NCBI GenBank assembly: GCA_018806985.1
Contig: JADANN010000433.1
Span: 62,001 to 126,000 of the forward strand
DNA: 64,000 nt
Reading direction: 5' to 3'
From: Angiostrongylus vasorum
Taxonomy: Eukaryota; Nematoda; Chromadorea; Rhabditida; Metastrongylidae
The notes under the pieces are model-generated. The model saw only the letters and a list, made by a program, of their open reading frames with translations. It searched no databases and was not told where the DNA came from. A program made the translations under genes and the position numbers. Of the stretch, positions 1 through 12,106 are shown one piece after another (the stretch's first letter is position 1; every line of letters begins with the position of its first letter).

Positions 1-1260
1 CCTAAAATCCTTTCCCTCTGCGAATACAGATGGTTGACGTAATCCACAAACACATCCAACCATCATTCTGGTGGTCGTCCAAGAGAAAGCTTGTGTTCTG
101 TTCATGTCCAGTCTATTGTTCTGTTCGCCCATTCATCTATTCTTCTTATTATATCTCCGGCAGACCTATACTTCTCTAGAGATGGATCTCGAAGGTTGGA
201 TTGTTTCCCGAGAACTGAGCTGCGCTTTCTGGCTAGACTAAGAGAGCACGAATAATTCAAGAAAACACCTTCCAAGCACTCTGCGGGTGGTGTGCAGAAT
301 TCTTTCATGCTATCAGAAGTCTGCGCTGCATAACAGAGCGCTGGAAAGACTGTTAAGTTGACAAGGTAGGCGTCAAGTTCTCTGTATTTATTTTATGTTA
401 TCGGTGGCTTCCTTGGAGGGCTGGTATACGGCTGATGCTGCTCTCATTCTGCTCTCTAGTTCTTTCTTTATGTTATTTTCCATGTTCAGTGAAGGCCTAG
501 GCTAAATTTACAAGCTCGTTCTCTGTAGTCATAAAGCCACACATTACGAATTGTTTCCCTTCTCACCATCGGTACCTCATGAACTGAATATTCGTTCTTT
601 TTTATGCGCACTTCAATCATTTTTTGGCACGTTGAGCTCGTTGGGAACTGCCTAGGTTCCACTGGTGCTTCTCCAGGAGGTGGCAGTGTCATCACTAAAA
701 CGAAGAATTGACAGTAATTTATCATCAATGCGTACGCTTTCCTCGTCCCAATCATTTGACTTTATTGTCCATCGCAGCTCTGCAGCAAACAACTTTGGCG
801 AAATGCTGTATACTTGTCGAACTCATTTTTCTACGGATGTGGTACTAGGTTGATGGAAAAGCAGTATTTTAACAGTGCACTGCTGATGACAGACTGACAG
901 AGTTCTTATGTTGGGCGGATCCAGTTTTTGGTCAATGTGTGCTGATAGGATTACGTTCGTTTCGATGCTATCAAACACTTTCTCCTAGTTACGACAGGTC
1001 AGGAAAGGGAGCAGATGATACTCCAGACAGATTTCTGTGACCAGTGTCATGGTTAGGATGTCGTCCATGCAGCGAAATCCCTGTCTAAATCTTGCTTGAT
1101 CAACTGGTAGTGCCTCATCCTATCTAGCTGTTAATACTTTTTCTAAACTTTTTCCCAAATCAATTTTAAGGTATGCGATATTTCATTGGGAATACAAGAC
1201 TATTTTAGAGCTAGACGAGATGATTTGTGCGATAAGCACATTCCAAAACAAATCCGGTAA
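1..1260 (-). mobile_element. RTE-type LINE fragment: reverse transcriptase and C-terminal part (degenerate)
   Basis: Read on the minus strand, the region gives a broken LINE reverse transcriptase of the nematode RTE type. The best piece is about 810 down to 660, an open stretch containing SISPKLFAAELRW, then a WDEE block and the catalytic FSDD (about 706-690), equivalent to the YADD/FADD box of reverse transcriptases. Upstream (about 1200-950) pieces like the RTE 'GFRxGF...H' region are recognisable between stops. Downstream, about 350 to 1, the translation resembles the RTE C-terminal tail (FPALCYA, RRIDEWANRTIDWT). Frame changes and stops show it is dead. The element runs off the left edge. 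The identification rests on family resemblance I recognise, not on a search. Confidence 0.72.
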
Positions 1261-2499
1261 GCACGAGATGAAAGAAATATGATCGCTTCTGCCGTAGGCT
1301 AACATTTTTGCTTTTGGACCACGCAACGATGACTCTGACTATAACGGAACGAATCGAGATAGTTCTTCTTGGTGGGGATCAACGAAGACATCGCAAAATT
1401 GCTGAAAAAATTTAGCAAACGGCACCAGTACCGTGGTCCAGTTTTCGGGTAACTGTTGCCAATCTCCTCGCTAAGTCTAAATAAACCGGTTCCTTCTATA
1501 ACAAATGTAATTTGATAGCCAGGAACAAGCATTATTACAAAGTTCTAGCTCTTCTTGAAAACTTCTGTTTGCTAATAGTTATCAACTTTGCCTAAATGGT
1601 AAATCAAATAGTGCATTTGCTTTTATGACCCGCACCCGGTGGATCTTAATAGATTTTTTGGCGTATTGTTGAAGTTTCTGCTCCCATTAAGGGTTTTGTG
1701 CTATGACCATTGCTAGTAGCCATTGCATGTTGTTCGTTACACATTGGTTGGATAAAAAATTGTGCAATTAGAAGTTTATATCTAAGCGACATTCATGACA
1801 AACAATAAATTCGTTCACAATTTTCTGAGAACATAAAGATCATGTTTTTTGTGCATCATCCGAGCATTCGAGATCACAATGGATGAGGTTGAAAGGGTGA
1901 GGATTATCACCAAAGAACGTCGCTAACCATTCGAAGCCTAAAATTCACTATTAAAAATTTTTAACACCTGTTTTATTCTTTTTACAACTGCTAGTTTCCC
2001 TGTCAAGGTTGTTGTAGTGTTACTACCATAACTGTTGTTATCTACCAATGGTTAATCTGTTCATAATGGCTGATTTATTCTTGATGTTGGAATGCGAAGT
2101 GCAGCAGCTATTGCGTCATCGAACTGAAAACGTTACCAAAGCTGAGGCTGTGAAGCGGTAGAGCTGGTCATGGTCCCGTCATCAATGTATCAGTCATACC
2201 GAAACACCAGAAATAAAATGCGTCGTACAAAAAGTGTGGTATGTTCGTTCTTTCCGAACATGTCCCACAAAGCAGCTCCTACGAGCAACGAGGGCATAAG
2301 TCATCGTTACACTAAGACTAGCACTGCAGACACGATCGTTGCTTTAATCTCCTATCCCAGAATAACCATCCGGCTATGAATCCGCGGAGCCCGTGTATAA
2401 TAAAATTGGCAAGGAACCATTCAACCACCTATATGATGCCTAATAGAGCTGAATGTATGGACATATCCCAGACAGACTGATCAACACATAACACTTTAC
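1261..2499. other. Unassigned sequence
   Basis: No convincing exon, RNA gene or repeat was recognised. A minus-strand TTTTCAG acceptor near 2117-2125 is followed by a short open stretch (FDDAIAAALRIP...), but no partner exon or donor could be found and it may be chance. Confidence 0.3.
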
Positions 2500-2504
2500 C
2501 TTCT

Positions 2505-4004
2505 CCAGAACAAACTTGGACATTACATTACCTCGCGTTAGTGTAAACGCTGTAACGTCGAAGGATTCCATAGCATACGTGCTGTTAAGACGCACATTAA
2601 GCGGGCGATCCAGGAACATTGGATATCCTTGAATGAGCTGGTATGTGCTTCAGAAATTGGATGAGAATTAGGCTTATAAAGCAAGCTATTCTATCAATAA
2701 GTCCGTCCATAGAACTGGTGATCGGTCTAACTTTGAAGGATGAGGAGTCGGTAGATGCATAGTCGTCAGAAAATACTAACTTATGAATTTTGAAAAGCAA
2801 GTATAGCACGGGACATGTGGGTAAGTCGACGTTACGGCGCGAAATATCTGGTGGTTTTAAACATGACGCGCTTGCCTCTTTGACCTATTCGTTGTTCAAT
2901 TTCGATACTGAGATTTGAACTCCTTTTCAGACGACGCGCGATAAAGCGGAGCGTCTTCAAGATGTTTTTCCGTTGTCTCAACATCTGACTGACGAGAAAC
3001 TACTAGAAGCTCTTATGCCCTTATAACTAACTGATGCAAACCCTTATAACTGAGTGGCAAATTTTTCGGTTTTATTTTTTTGAATTTTTAATAATTTTTA
3101 CAAACTAATACCAAACATTAGTGAGTTTTTTAACACTTTTAAATTTTGAAATCAAAAAGTATTAGACTATCAGCTAGTGATAAGGGTGAAGAGTTTGTTC
3201 GCTATTTCGAAAGAAATAAATGCAGCTATAAAGCGTTGCTCAAGAAGGACCGGTCTAGAGAAATCGATCCCAGTGACAGAAATGCCACCGTACACTCTAA
3301 GACGCCAGCTAGTTTTTTAACCGCCTATATAACCGTCTATGTGCGACGAAAAATTGCATAATATGCCCTAACGGTAGACGCAGGGGATTGCATGAGTCTA
3401 GATACGGTGCATCTAATCTCTTGAAAAGCGTGTGTTTAGGAGTGCGGATTATGTTGGCGGGACGGGTAGAACACTCTGCGTCTGTATGAAAACGCCTAGT
3501 CGGTAAATTTAAACTGCAATCAAACCCTCCACCAGCCTCGCATAGGACGCAGAAACATACTGGAAAAAGTTTAAACGTAAAATTCACTACCCTCACACAG
3601 AAACCGGATACATCAGCGTGTAAAAATTCTTGAGGCGATTTGGATTAATTCCAAAAATCCAAAAAGGAGCCGCAAGGAGAAGTGTCTTGGGATCACGTGT
3701 GACCTAGCGCCATTTCTCAGGCTGATTCGATGAGCTGACCGAGGCTAACTAGAAGGCTAACGAATAAATCGGTGGATGTTTAAAAGCTGTTTAATATGCG
3801 AATGAAAATTTACATGTTATCTCATCTGCTAAGGCTATGAAAGTGTTTGAGTGAGTAGATTGCATGTAAATTTGACCTTCCCAGGCTACGAAGAAGGCAA
3901 AACCTTCGAAACGTCAGCATTGTGTGCCAATAAATGCTGTTTGCTCACTGAACAAAAAACGTGAATTACTGATAAATGTCGAGGTTAATAGAAAGTAGAT
4001 TACA
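2505..4004. mobile_element. Rearranged Penelope-like element, head to head
   Basis: The left part (about 3015 down to 2510, minus) encodes the N-terminal and fingers region of a PLE reverse transcriptase: FKIHKL..., VRPITSS, then DRIACFISLILIQFLKHIPAH. The right part reads on the plus strand: an N-terminal scrap (IRLSASDKGEEFV, about 3158-3200), then the pre-endonuclease region (about 3240-3361), a broken GIY-YIG region (3362-3700) and the untranslated tail. The two halves meet head to head around 3020-3146. The tail ends near GAGGTTAATAGAAAGT at about 3983-3998, the same terminus as the PLE at 7.2-9.86 kb. The plus half lacks the reverse transcriptase, so it is an internal deletion derivative. 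Confidence 0.65.
3881..3920 (+). ncRNA. Degenerate hammerhead-ribozyme-like motif in PLE tail
   Basis: The position matches the better motifs at 9721 and 13917. The CTGAAGA box has decayed to CTACGAAGA. A short stem II (AAGG...CCTT) and GAAACGTC are still present. Probably inactive. Confidence 0.35.
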
Positions 4005-4465
4005 TCTTAAATTAGAATTGGCACACGATCTTACAATAAAATCACTTGGAATTACGTGGTAGGTAGTTTTGTATCACCGCAAACTGACTATTTATTTGAT
4101 CTGGAAAAGCGTTGCAAGTTACTTATGGATATATTAAACCCGCTACGAGCATGTTTCAACGAGTCACCATGTGTTGCTGAAGTGCATATGGAAAGGGTGG
4201 TATCATTCTTACACGCAAAGAAACCTGGTCCTCTTCATATAATCAGATAAATCAACTACTTCTTCAGCTTTTAACTTAGTGAATCCATTCATTAATTAAT
4301 TCATTAAATTTGCTCCCCAATGAGTTCTCTTCTATTGTTCTAATAAACTGTTCTTGATGAGATAACACGAAGCTGTTCACGCGTATTCTGATTTCCAATA
4401 CCTAACGTCTCGATGACTTCACCTCCTTCCAAGCTATCTTTTCTGGGTTTCACGTGGGCATAACG

Positions 4466-4742
4466 AGAAAGATGAAGCTTATGGCGTTGATCAGTCCTGG
4501 ACTGATGCGCGCTGCATTCGACTTCATCAAGCATCGCTGGAGGTTATTGAAAGCTTATTTTACCCATACAATAACTCGTGTTGGCCTATCGATGTTCCTG
4601 CTCAGAGTTATGATCTTCCTAGATAAGTCTGGTACCAATTCGTCGAGCGCAGAGGGATGAAAGGTGAGGTCAGTGCGGGGGATTAAACCAATGACCACAT
4701 GTACATTGCAGAGCACCACTAAGCACTGCATTACACAACGCC
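4466..4742 (-). mobile_element. SINE-B copy (tRNA-derived SINE), degenerate
   Basis: This is the reverse complement of the SINE-B family seen best at 21768, 25024 and 63765. It carries the landmarks in reverse order: GTTGATCA...CTG, GCATTCGACTTCAT, AACTCGTGTTGGCC, a TCTGGTACCAATT block, and the tRNA-like head near 4690-4735. Confidence 0.6.
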
Positions 4743-6460
4743 CCTCTTCATAATGATAAGAAACAGTAATCTTATGTGAGCAGCAAACGAGTGGTCTTAT
4801 TCTTTAAAAAACGTTAGTAACAAAGAGCAGTGAGTGCTTCTTAAAATACTAACATTTGTTCATGGACTTTCCACTAAGATAGTTGAGTGTTTACCGAATA
4901 AGCCTGCATAACAATATAACCACGTTGAAGCAAAACCGGCAGCTCGGATTGTTTTTCTCTTCTTTAAATAGCTATTGTGTTTTAATTGACATTTCTGCAA
5001 CATTTTTTCGCAAAATCCTTCACTGTACCCGTCACGATCATTGAGAGTCGTATCGCTGCATAGATTCGGTACAAGTTGAATACCAAAGTATCTACGCCGT
5101 GTGGTATACCAAGGAAGAATATCCCTGAAAGACGTCATCCACACCGAACGATTCTCATTTGGAAAGGATAGACCTACTGAAAAAAGAGCTCATCAAGAAA
5201 ATAAAAAAAGCGTTGCACAAATAATAAATTTTGGAGCAAGTTCGAATAAAAACGGTGCTCTATAGCTCGAAAGCAAAACCATTTCAACAAGTAGGGTTGA
5301 TTTTGACGGTTTCTTAGCATCGGAAAGTTCTTGTAGATGAAATTTACGGAGAACAGCCTCGGTACGAAAAATCTGCTTCCTACAGATGAAACATTATTAA
5401 CTTCTTAAAAAACTTGGACTGTTTAAATAGGATATCAGATAATGTGACGTCAAAGACCAAAAATCAAAGCGATGTTGTGCACGCTAAAAGGTCGAAAATC
5501 TAGTGTGCCGGTCTTCATGTCTGAACCACAACCAATAGGCAACAGCTGTTGGCGGCTGAATTCCTGAAGATGTCGAAGGCACAGTAGAAAGAAGATTGAT
5601 CCAGAGAGTGGGCATTCTCCAAAAAACCTCTGGAAGAGAGATATGATGCTCAGCGATTTCCTAAAGCGAACAAAATCCACTGGAACAATCATGCACGCGA
5701 CAACGAGAAAGGGAAAATTTACTGGCGCCTAATCGAGTCGCTTATTAACCAGTAGGAAAACAAGTGATTCCTATGGCGACAAATTTTAGGTGCTTCTTTT
5801 AAACAACAAATAAAACCACTAGACAACTCACCTCCAGGTTTCAGAAGACATGATGTCTTCCAGACCTCACGTAGATCTCCAGTCGGATCCATTGGATCGC
5901 CATAACTATAAAGTATTTGTGAATAGGTATAAAACAGTGGATCACTGTAGAAGCTCCTGGCTTAGCAAAACCAAGTTTCCGTAGAGTTTAGAAAGTTAGA
6001 GAGCTGATAGTATGGAAACAAACACTAATACTTTTAGGCAGAACTATCATTCAAAGTTTTATTTTATATTCTACGGAAAATCTATTGTGCAGTAAAATTT
6101 GAACAAGTGATTCGATTGTGAAGAAATCGTTGTCGCTTACGAGGCTTTTTGAACGCCATTTAGAAAAACGCTGAAAACTGTCCAAGCCCACTGTGTTTAA
6201 TGGACGAAAACGACATCGCAAAATCGAAGCCGTTTTGATGCCTTGAGATTACCATTGGAATAGAGGCATGGTAGTTTTTTATGGGACCTATTAAAATTTC
6301 TTCAAAGAGAATTTAAAACGTTTCTGATTTAATCTTGTCGTTAACTGCGGCACAACCGTGCACGTAGACGTTGCGGTTGCGATTGCACATCAAACATGAT
6401 CCGTTTTACCATGGAGTAGTAATAACATTTTAAGAGATTTATATAGCGATGTATGTGGTA
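4743..6460. other. Unassigned sequence
   Basis: There are several short open frames on both strands (for example 94 codons at 4860-5144, minus) but none has recognisable domain content, splice context or similarity to anything I know. A small palindrome (CAGAAGACAT/ATGTCTTC) lies near 5838-5856. Confidence 0.3.
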
Positions 6461-6790
6461 GGGAAGCGGTTGGCGCAGTGATGGATACATTACTTAAAAC
6501 CAGCTAGACAATGGTTTTCCAGAACCGCGACTCAACGAGGTGTTCCATTCCTAAGAGATCTACAGCCTGGCAACTGCAGTCGATAAGGCCTAGGGAACGC
6601 TCAGTACGACCAGGGTTGTGGGGGAAAAATTGCTCGAAATAGTTTAATAACATCCATTAAATAAGAGCAAATATGCTCAAGCGGCAGCCAAACCCACACG
6701 CAAACTCGAAGACCTTTGTGGAGTCGAGAAAACGATTAGAAATGAAATGAGTGCTGGCATCCGCACACTGCTTGATATCGGGCCAGGTAA
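6461..6790 (+). mobile_element. SINE-D copy (tRNA-derived SINE)
   Basis: It begins with a tRNA-like head (GGTTGGCGCAGTGATGG, A-box-like; a weak B-box around 6520-6540). The 3' portion shares GAAGACCTTTGTGG and the terminal GAGTGCTGGCATCCGCACA block with copies at 6866, 19330, 24780 and 30253. The family is defined here by internal comparison only. Confidence 0.5.
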
Positions 6791-6865
6791 AGTAAAATAA
6801 AAAAACAAAAATATCTTGCATAAATGGACATAGTTTTAAGTTGTTAAGACTACATTGAAATAATG

Positions 6866-7205
6866 AGGAAGCGGATAACGCAGTAGTAGTCCTGTCGATC
6901 ACCACAATAACGGTGCTGGTACGACCCGCCCTGGCTCACCAAATCTCTCATCCTTCCGAGGCTGAGAAATTGGTACGAGAGTTGTTTGGAAACAGTTCAC
7001 TCCCTACAAGTCATGTGTGAACGTATTCGTTAAGCTACCTTAGGACGCTACGAGGATGCACTCGAAGCATTCCACAACGAAGAGCAAAGTCCTCAAGGAG
7101 CACCCGAATACTCACGCAAAATTCCCAATGACTTTCGCGGGTAATGGAAGCGACGAAACGAATCAAATGCAATAATGCTGATGTGCACACAGTAGATGCC
7201 TAGAC
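6866..7205 (+). mobile_element. SINE-D copy
   Basis: A second copy in the same orientation as the one just upstream: head AAGCGGATAACGCAGTAGTAG, body with GAGAAATTGGTACGAGAGTTG, and 3' end with GCGACGAAACGAATC and CACACAGTAGATG. It ends just where the inverted PLE tail begins. Confidence 0.5.
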
Positions 7206-7302
7206 AGATCACAAATTCGTCGTTTTCTCTCTCAGCAATCGCGAGATTGTTATTCAGCACACCTTTACTTCCTTACAAATATAACACATACAACAGAACG
7301 GT

Positions 7303-7340
7303 AGCTGAAGTTTCGGCAGAATCGCCTTCTTCAGAGCCTG
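7303..7340 (-). ncRNA. Hammerhead-ribozyme-like motif in PLE tail
   Basis: Minus strand: GGCT, CTGAAGA, A, stem II GGCG-ATTC-TGCC, GAAAC, then TTC and AGCT. GGCT and AGCT can form stem I (one G-U pair). The usual ACGT of stem III reads ACTT here. PLE terminal repeats are known to encode minimal type I hammerheads. One extra A after CTGAAGA departs from the textbook core. Confidence 0.5.
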
Positions 7341-7528
7341 GAAGGGCTCACTAATACGTAACTTACTAGGTCAAACGCTTCAACAGCACAAACAGGAAGA
7401 TGAAAATATGAACGATAATTACAAGATCTACGGCTTCTCAAAAAAACTCACCGCTTTTTTCACCTGTCTTCCACCGAGGAAGAACAGCCGCTCGGAGTCG
7501 CACATGGTTCACGCCTGCACCTCCCCCA

Positions 7529-9300
7529 CTAAAAATCAGTTCTGAGATACGGGGCTAGATCACGTGTTATCTCAGGGCATTCTTCCCTGCTATTCATTCT
7601 CGGATTTTTGGAATTTATACAAAAAGCCTCGAGAAATTTGCGCATTGGTGTTTTAGTCTCCCGTGCGAGGATAACGACTTTTACATCAAAGTCTTTTCCG
7701 CTATGTTTTTGTATCCTATACGTGCGTAGTAGCGTGCCTTGTCTTGTTTTTCGTTTGCCATCTAGGTGTTCTTTTATGCGGATACATAAAGGTCTACCCA
7801 TTTCACCAATATACTCGTCTCCGCAATTACTACAAGAAATCAGGTATATAGTACCTGAGCTCATGCAGTCACCGTCCCCTGCCGTAAAGGCAAATTACGC
7901 AATTTGGTGTTTCACATAGACGGTCATACAGTCATACAGGCGGTTACGAACTAACTGACGACGTAAAGTATCCGGTGGCACTTCGACTATCGCTACCGAT
8001 TCCGCTAGATCTGCCCTTCTTATGCATCGCTTTATCGCTACACTTATTGCATCGCTAATGAAGGGCAAGATAAACGGGATTTTGTTTCGGGACAAACTGT
8101 TCGTTTTAAGACGTCGCTCTCCTTCTAAACCTATCTCATAGGGTTACTGTTTGGTAGCAATTGGAGATGGCTATCTCCCGAGCTAAGTTGCGCGATTCTT
8201 CCCTTTAGTTCTCTACTTGTGCACACGGAAAGGTGGCTGTTCGAAACATGTTCCTTACAAGCGCCCTCTTTTTTTAGGGTGGGAGGAAAGAAAATGAATA
8301 AACCAGGATGTTTTATTACTTGGCTTTCGGTACCACTTTATCATGTAACCGGCTGCTTGATAGGTTTATTTGAACGTTTAGAAACGGAAGTCAGTTTTCT
8401 TTCGGTTTCTCCAGGGTGAACTTAATGTACTCAAACCGCTCATCCAATAAATCAAAGCATTTGTTCATCTCCTCTTGTGTTGAGAAGATAACAAAACAAT
8501 CATCTATGTAAATGCAGTAGAGTAGCGGCCGAAGACCGAGAGCGGGGGCTTCTACTTTAGACATAAACGCAATGGCAAGGCTTGGTAGCAGTCGCTGTGC
8601 CATTGCCAACCCCCCTTATTTGCGCGAAATACTTCCCAGACCATCTGAAAATCGAGCGGTTTAAGCACTTCTTTAAGAGACCCGTTAGCTGCTGGATGGA
8701 CAAGCTGTGCATTTTTATTCTTCCTTTATGTTCAACAAGAAGTTCGAAGATGCCTTGCATTGCGGAGTCATTCGATGCTTTGGTGTACAGCGTGGTAACG
8801 TCGAAGGACTCCATCAGTGTTTGTGAGGTGAGCTGGAATGTGGTTAAGCAACTGGGTAAGTATTAGGCTTAAAAAGCAGGTTATTCTATCCGTTCGCCTG
8901 TCTACACAGCTGATGATGGGTCTAACCTTAAACGAGGACGGATTGGTTGACGCAAGATCATCAGGTGATATCAACTTTTGTGTTTTAATAAGTAAGTGTA
9001 AGGTGGGGCATGTTGGTCTATTGATTTTTAAAGTGAGAGATAACCGATCATTTTAAGCCTTCCGCCTTTGCTGTTTTGACCCACTGATTGTTTAGTTTTC
9101 GGTATTGACTTCTGTATTTCCTTTCAGATGATGGGCGATAGAGGGTAGCATCACTTAGATGTTCCTCTGTTATCTCAACATCCAGCAGGCGAGGAATAAC
9201 TACGAACTCTCCCTCCTTACCACTAATAGACAATCTTATTGTTTTCGAGTTTATTAATCCTCTAATTTCTAGCAAGCCACATTTTTGTATCCGCATAAAA
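7529..9300 (-). pseudogene. PLE polyprotein: reverse transcriptase plus GIY-YIG endonuclease (broken)
   Basis: Reading the minus strand in several frames: an N-terminal domain (about 9300-9056; IRLSISGKEGEFV, HLSDATLYRPSSE); reverse transcriptase fingers (8974-8768; VRPIISCVDRRTDRI, LILTQLLNHIPAHLTNT); the palm start FDVTTLYTKASNDSAMQ (about 8805-8755); the catalytic YIDD box in LLYCIYIDDCFVIFSTQEE (about 8525-8467); a connecting region (8390-7870); and a GIY-YIG domain at 7864-7529 starting GTIYLISCSNCGDEYIGE with the later INSKNPRMNSREECP block. The order is the canonical Penelope/Athena-type order. Frames change near 8770-8815, 8560-8605 and between 8390 and 8095, so this copy cannot make the whole protein. 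Confidence 0.85.
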
Positions 9301-9856
9301 GAAAACCTAGATGGCAAACCAAAAAGCAAGACAAGGCACGCCACTAGGGACGCATAGGATACAAAACCATAGCGGAGACGATTTTGATGTAAAAGCCGCT
9401 ATCCTCGCACAGGAGACTAAAACATCAAAGCGCAACTGCTTGAGGCTTTTTAGATAAATGCCAAAAACCCTAAAATGAATAGCAGGGAGGAATGCCCCCA
9501 AGATCACACGTGATCTCGCCCCGTACCCTCGTTACGATCGTTGATGTGGGGTGGTGCAATCGTCATCCCTGTGCGGCTGTTCTTTCTCGGTGGAAGACAG
9601 GTGAAAAAAGCAGTGGGTTTTTGAGAAACCGTTAATCTTCCAGTTATCGTTCAGATTTTCACTTCTCTATTTGTGCTGCTGAAGCGTTCGAACTAGTAAG
9701 TTGCGTATTAGTGTACCCCTCCAGGCTCTGAAGAAGGCGATTCTGCCAAAACGTCAACTGCGATCGCGCTGTATGTGTGTTATTGTGTGGAAGTAAACGT
9801 ATGCTGTTTAACAACCTCGCGACTGCTGAGAGAGAAAACGACGAATTCATAATCAA
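9290..9856 (+). mobile_element. Inverted second copy of the PLE 3' end (GIY-YIG C-terminus plus tail)
   Basis: The plus strand repeats the last part of the endonuclease (KTRHATRDA, LEAF*INAKNPKMNSREECP) with stops, then the untranslated tail through GTTTCGA-type sequence to the shared terminus near 9856. It pairs with 7206-7870 as a long, diverged inverted repeat. Confidence 0.7.
9721..9757 (+). ncRNA. Hammerhead-ribozyme-like motif in PLE tail
   Basis: CCAGGCT, CTGAAGA, A, stem II GGCG-ATTC-TGCC, then AAAACGTC in place of GAAACGTC. The G12 equivalent is mutated to A, which would be expected to disable cleavage. Confidence 0.45.
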
Positions 9857-10944
9857 ATGCTGAGGTTAATAGAAAGTCGATCCTGGGCACAGAAGGTGAG
9901 TGCTAAATAGGCGCAGCACAAACAAGGAATCGCCCCATGGACCCACTTACGTCTCAGGGCGTATGAGGCCCTTTTTGGTCTGCGACTAGCCAACCCCCTA
10001 TACACCACTTAGAGACTCGCCATTTAGCCTCGCGACTAACCGGCACGAGATACCTCTATGAAGAAGATGCGTCCGTGGTATACAACAATAGAAAACACGG
10101 TAATAAAAGAAAATTATAACTAGTCATGCACTGCCTTTTTATGCAGAGCACTTGTTGATATATTAGCATCCTTCATGTGTTAAGGCTTGTCAATACAGCA
10201 AGGTAGTCAAGGGAAGATTATAACTATACATCTTCCAATATATGTGATCTTGTCAATTATACGGTTATTAGCGCGTAATCAGCTCTGAGCATGATGATGA
10301 ATTCCTTGAACCCCTTAATTATCGAAAAACAATCGTATATTTGTCAAAAAAATCACTAATCTGAGAGTTAAGTGTTTCAACTCAAAATCCAACTTTTACG
10401 CACCTAGCTCAGAATTATGCGACTTCCCATACGGTCACATATAAAAACTTGCCTTGGGTTAAGGATGAAACCAAGCCCTAATTTGTCGCCTATGAACTTA
10501 CTGGTGTTTGGAAAGCAGATGATAATTTTTAAGAAATCGCAGATCCTGTTAGGTTGAAAACGTGGTAGAATTTCAAAGCAGCCTGGTCTAACGCTTTTGT
10601 ATAGCGTTGATAAGATGATTTACTAAATTTTAATGAAGACTACTCTGCACCCACACTCTTTAGGTATATGGATGCGTTTAGCAGATAATTCTAAGCATAA
10701 TTCTGCAGTTTTTATACTCTTCAATTTCGTACTACAGCTGTGATTCATCACTCCTGTTGATATAAAAATGAAGCAACAGTCAGCTACCAGTCAAATTACC
10801 CGCAAGTGAACTCGGTTGAAAGAACTTCCGCAGTAATATTTCCAACTGTAAAATAGTGCTTTTTTGTCAAACTCCTTCCATAACACCTGTGTTTAATGAG
10901 CTTTGAGGTTAAAAAAGGTAGGTGTACATAGGGCACAAAGGCAC
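9857..10944. other. Unassigned sequence
   Basis: No exon, RNA gene or known repeat was recognised. AT-rich, ordinary intergenic texture. Confidence 0.3.
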
Positions 10945-11290
10945 AATGGTGATGGTTTTGAAGTGAATGTCCGGACCCTAGCGCAAGAATCTAAGACATC
11001 AGCGCGCAAGACTCTTGAGGCGTTTTAGATAAATTTCAAGACTCCAACGATGAACCGAAAAGACGAATGCCTCGCTATCGCACGTGATACAGCGCCTTAT
11101 CTCAGAACGAATTCCTGATGCACATCTCCCATGGGGGGGGCCTCACTCATCATCCCTCTTAGCAACACGTGGGTGGTCCAAAAGTGCGGTGGGTAGTCTT
11201 TGGAAAATTGACGTCTATTTATATGCTGGATCTTCATTAGTACTATGGATTTCAAATCATTAGTTTACGGTCTCAACATTCACGCTACAA
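10945..11290 (+). mobile_element. PLE 3' fragment (GIY-YIG C-terminus and tail)
   Basis: The plus strand gives a C-terminal GIY-YIG remnant with LAQESKTSARKTLEAF, a stop, INFKTPTMNRKDECLAIARD and TAPYLRTNS, matching the end of the endonuclease at 7529-7864. The start of the tail follows to about 11290. The rest of the element is missing, consistent with 5' truncation. Confidence 0.65.
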
Positions 11291-12106
11291 CGAATGTAGC
11301 CTGCATCCACCGCAAAGCAAAATTTCGGGAATCTTCGAAGTTTATTGGTAGCACTTACAATGAAATTTGTGAAAAGGACGGCTATAAAGAACAGAAATAA
11401 CGAATGGCTCCCTTCTACCCAACAAATTACGTATGACGGTACTTATTATCTCCACAGTCAATTCAACGATTGCTTAGATATCGTTTTATTTAAAGCATGG
11501 ATAAAACTATGTACATTAAAAATAGAGACATAAAGTTGGAATACAAAATTAATCAAACCATATAGTCGTTGAAGAAACTGCCCACCACTATAGAATCCGA
11601 TGGCATACGCAGAACATGAAGATTCCTTCAAGACATTGTTAGCACGAAAAAAAAGCACTAAATTAGCCTTGCTAAGCAACAAAATGGGCAAAAGTAGGCG
11701 ATCGAAACATCAAGATGCAATGACTGTGCCTCCATACAAAACTCACATAATATACAGAACTTTAGAAACCGAAAAGTGAACGAGTGCAAAGTGAACGCTG
11801 AAGTAATCAATAGTTGCGAGAATGGCTTACGTCCATGTTCCCGTAACGCCCAACAAACCGTGATCTGAAAAGGAAATAGATTACAGCACATCCATGAAAT
11901 TTTGTCTACAGTCACTATACATGTCCATAAGAAATAGAACTGTGCACTATTGAAGCAAAATGTGGAACATTCTTAATCAATCGAAGAGAATTCGCAGCAA
12001 CATCGTGATGCCCATAAGTATTGATATAAATGAAGCAAATAATCTCTACTGTTGATGATAAAACTACAAACACTACTTGTTTTTACATTCTTGTACTGAA
12101 ACTCTC
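11291..12106. other. Unassigned sequence with weak open frames
   Basis: Short open frames occur on both strands (11345-11533 plus; 11658-11915 minus). The minus frame contains a TTTTCAG acceptor near 11868 followed within about 40 nt by a GTAAGC donor, which could be a tiny exon or chance. Nothing recognisable. Confidence 0.2.

Larger units (their letters stand above)
7206..9856 (-). mobile_element. Penelope-like element with inverted tail copies at both ends
   Basis: A PLE body on the minus strand (N-terminus near 9300, reverse transcriptase 8974-8391, GIY-YIG endonuclease 7864-7529, tail to about 7206) is joined at its 5' side to a second copy of the GIY-YIG end and tail in the opposite orientation (9290-9856, plus). 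The outer ends are therefore inverted repeats: the AACGACGAATT block with GAGAGAGAAAACG and CTCGCGA(C/T)TGCTGAG occurs near 9810-9853 and its reverse complement near 7208-7255. PLEs are known to carry duplicated terminal regions (pLTRs) in direct or inverted order, and this layout fits. Confidence 0.8.
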
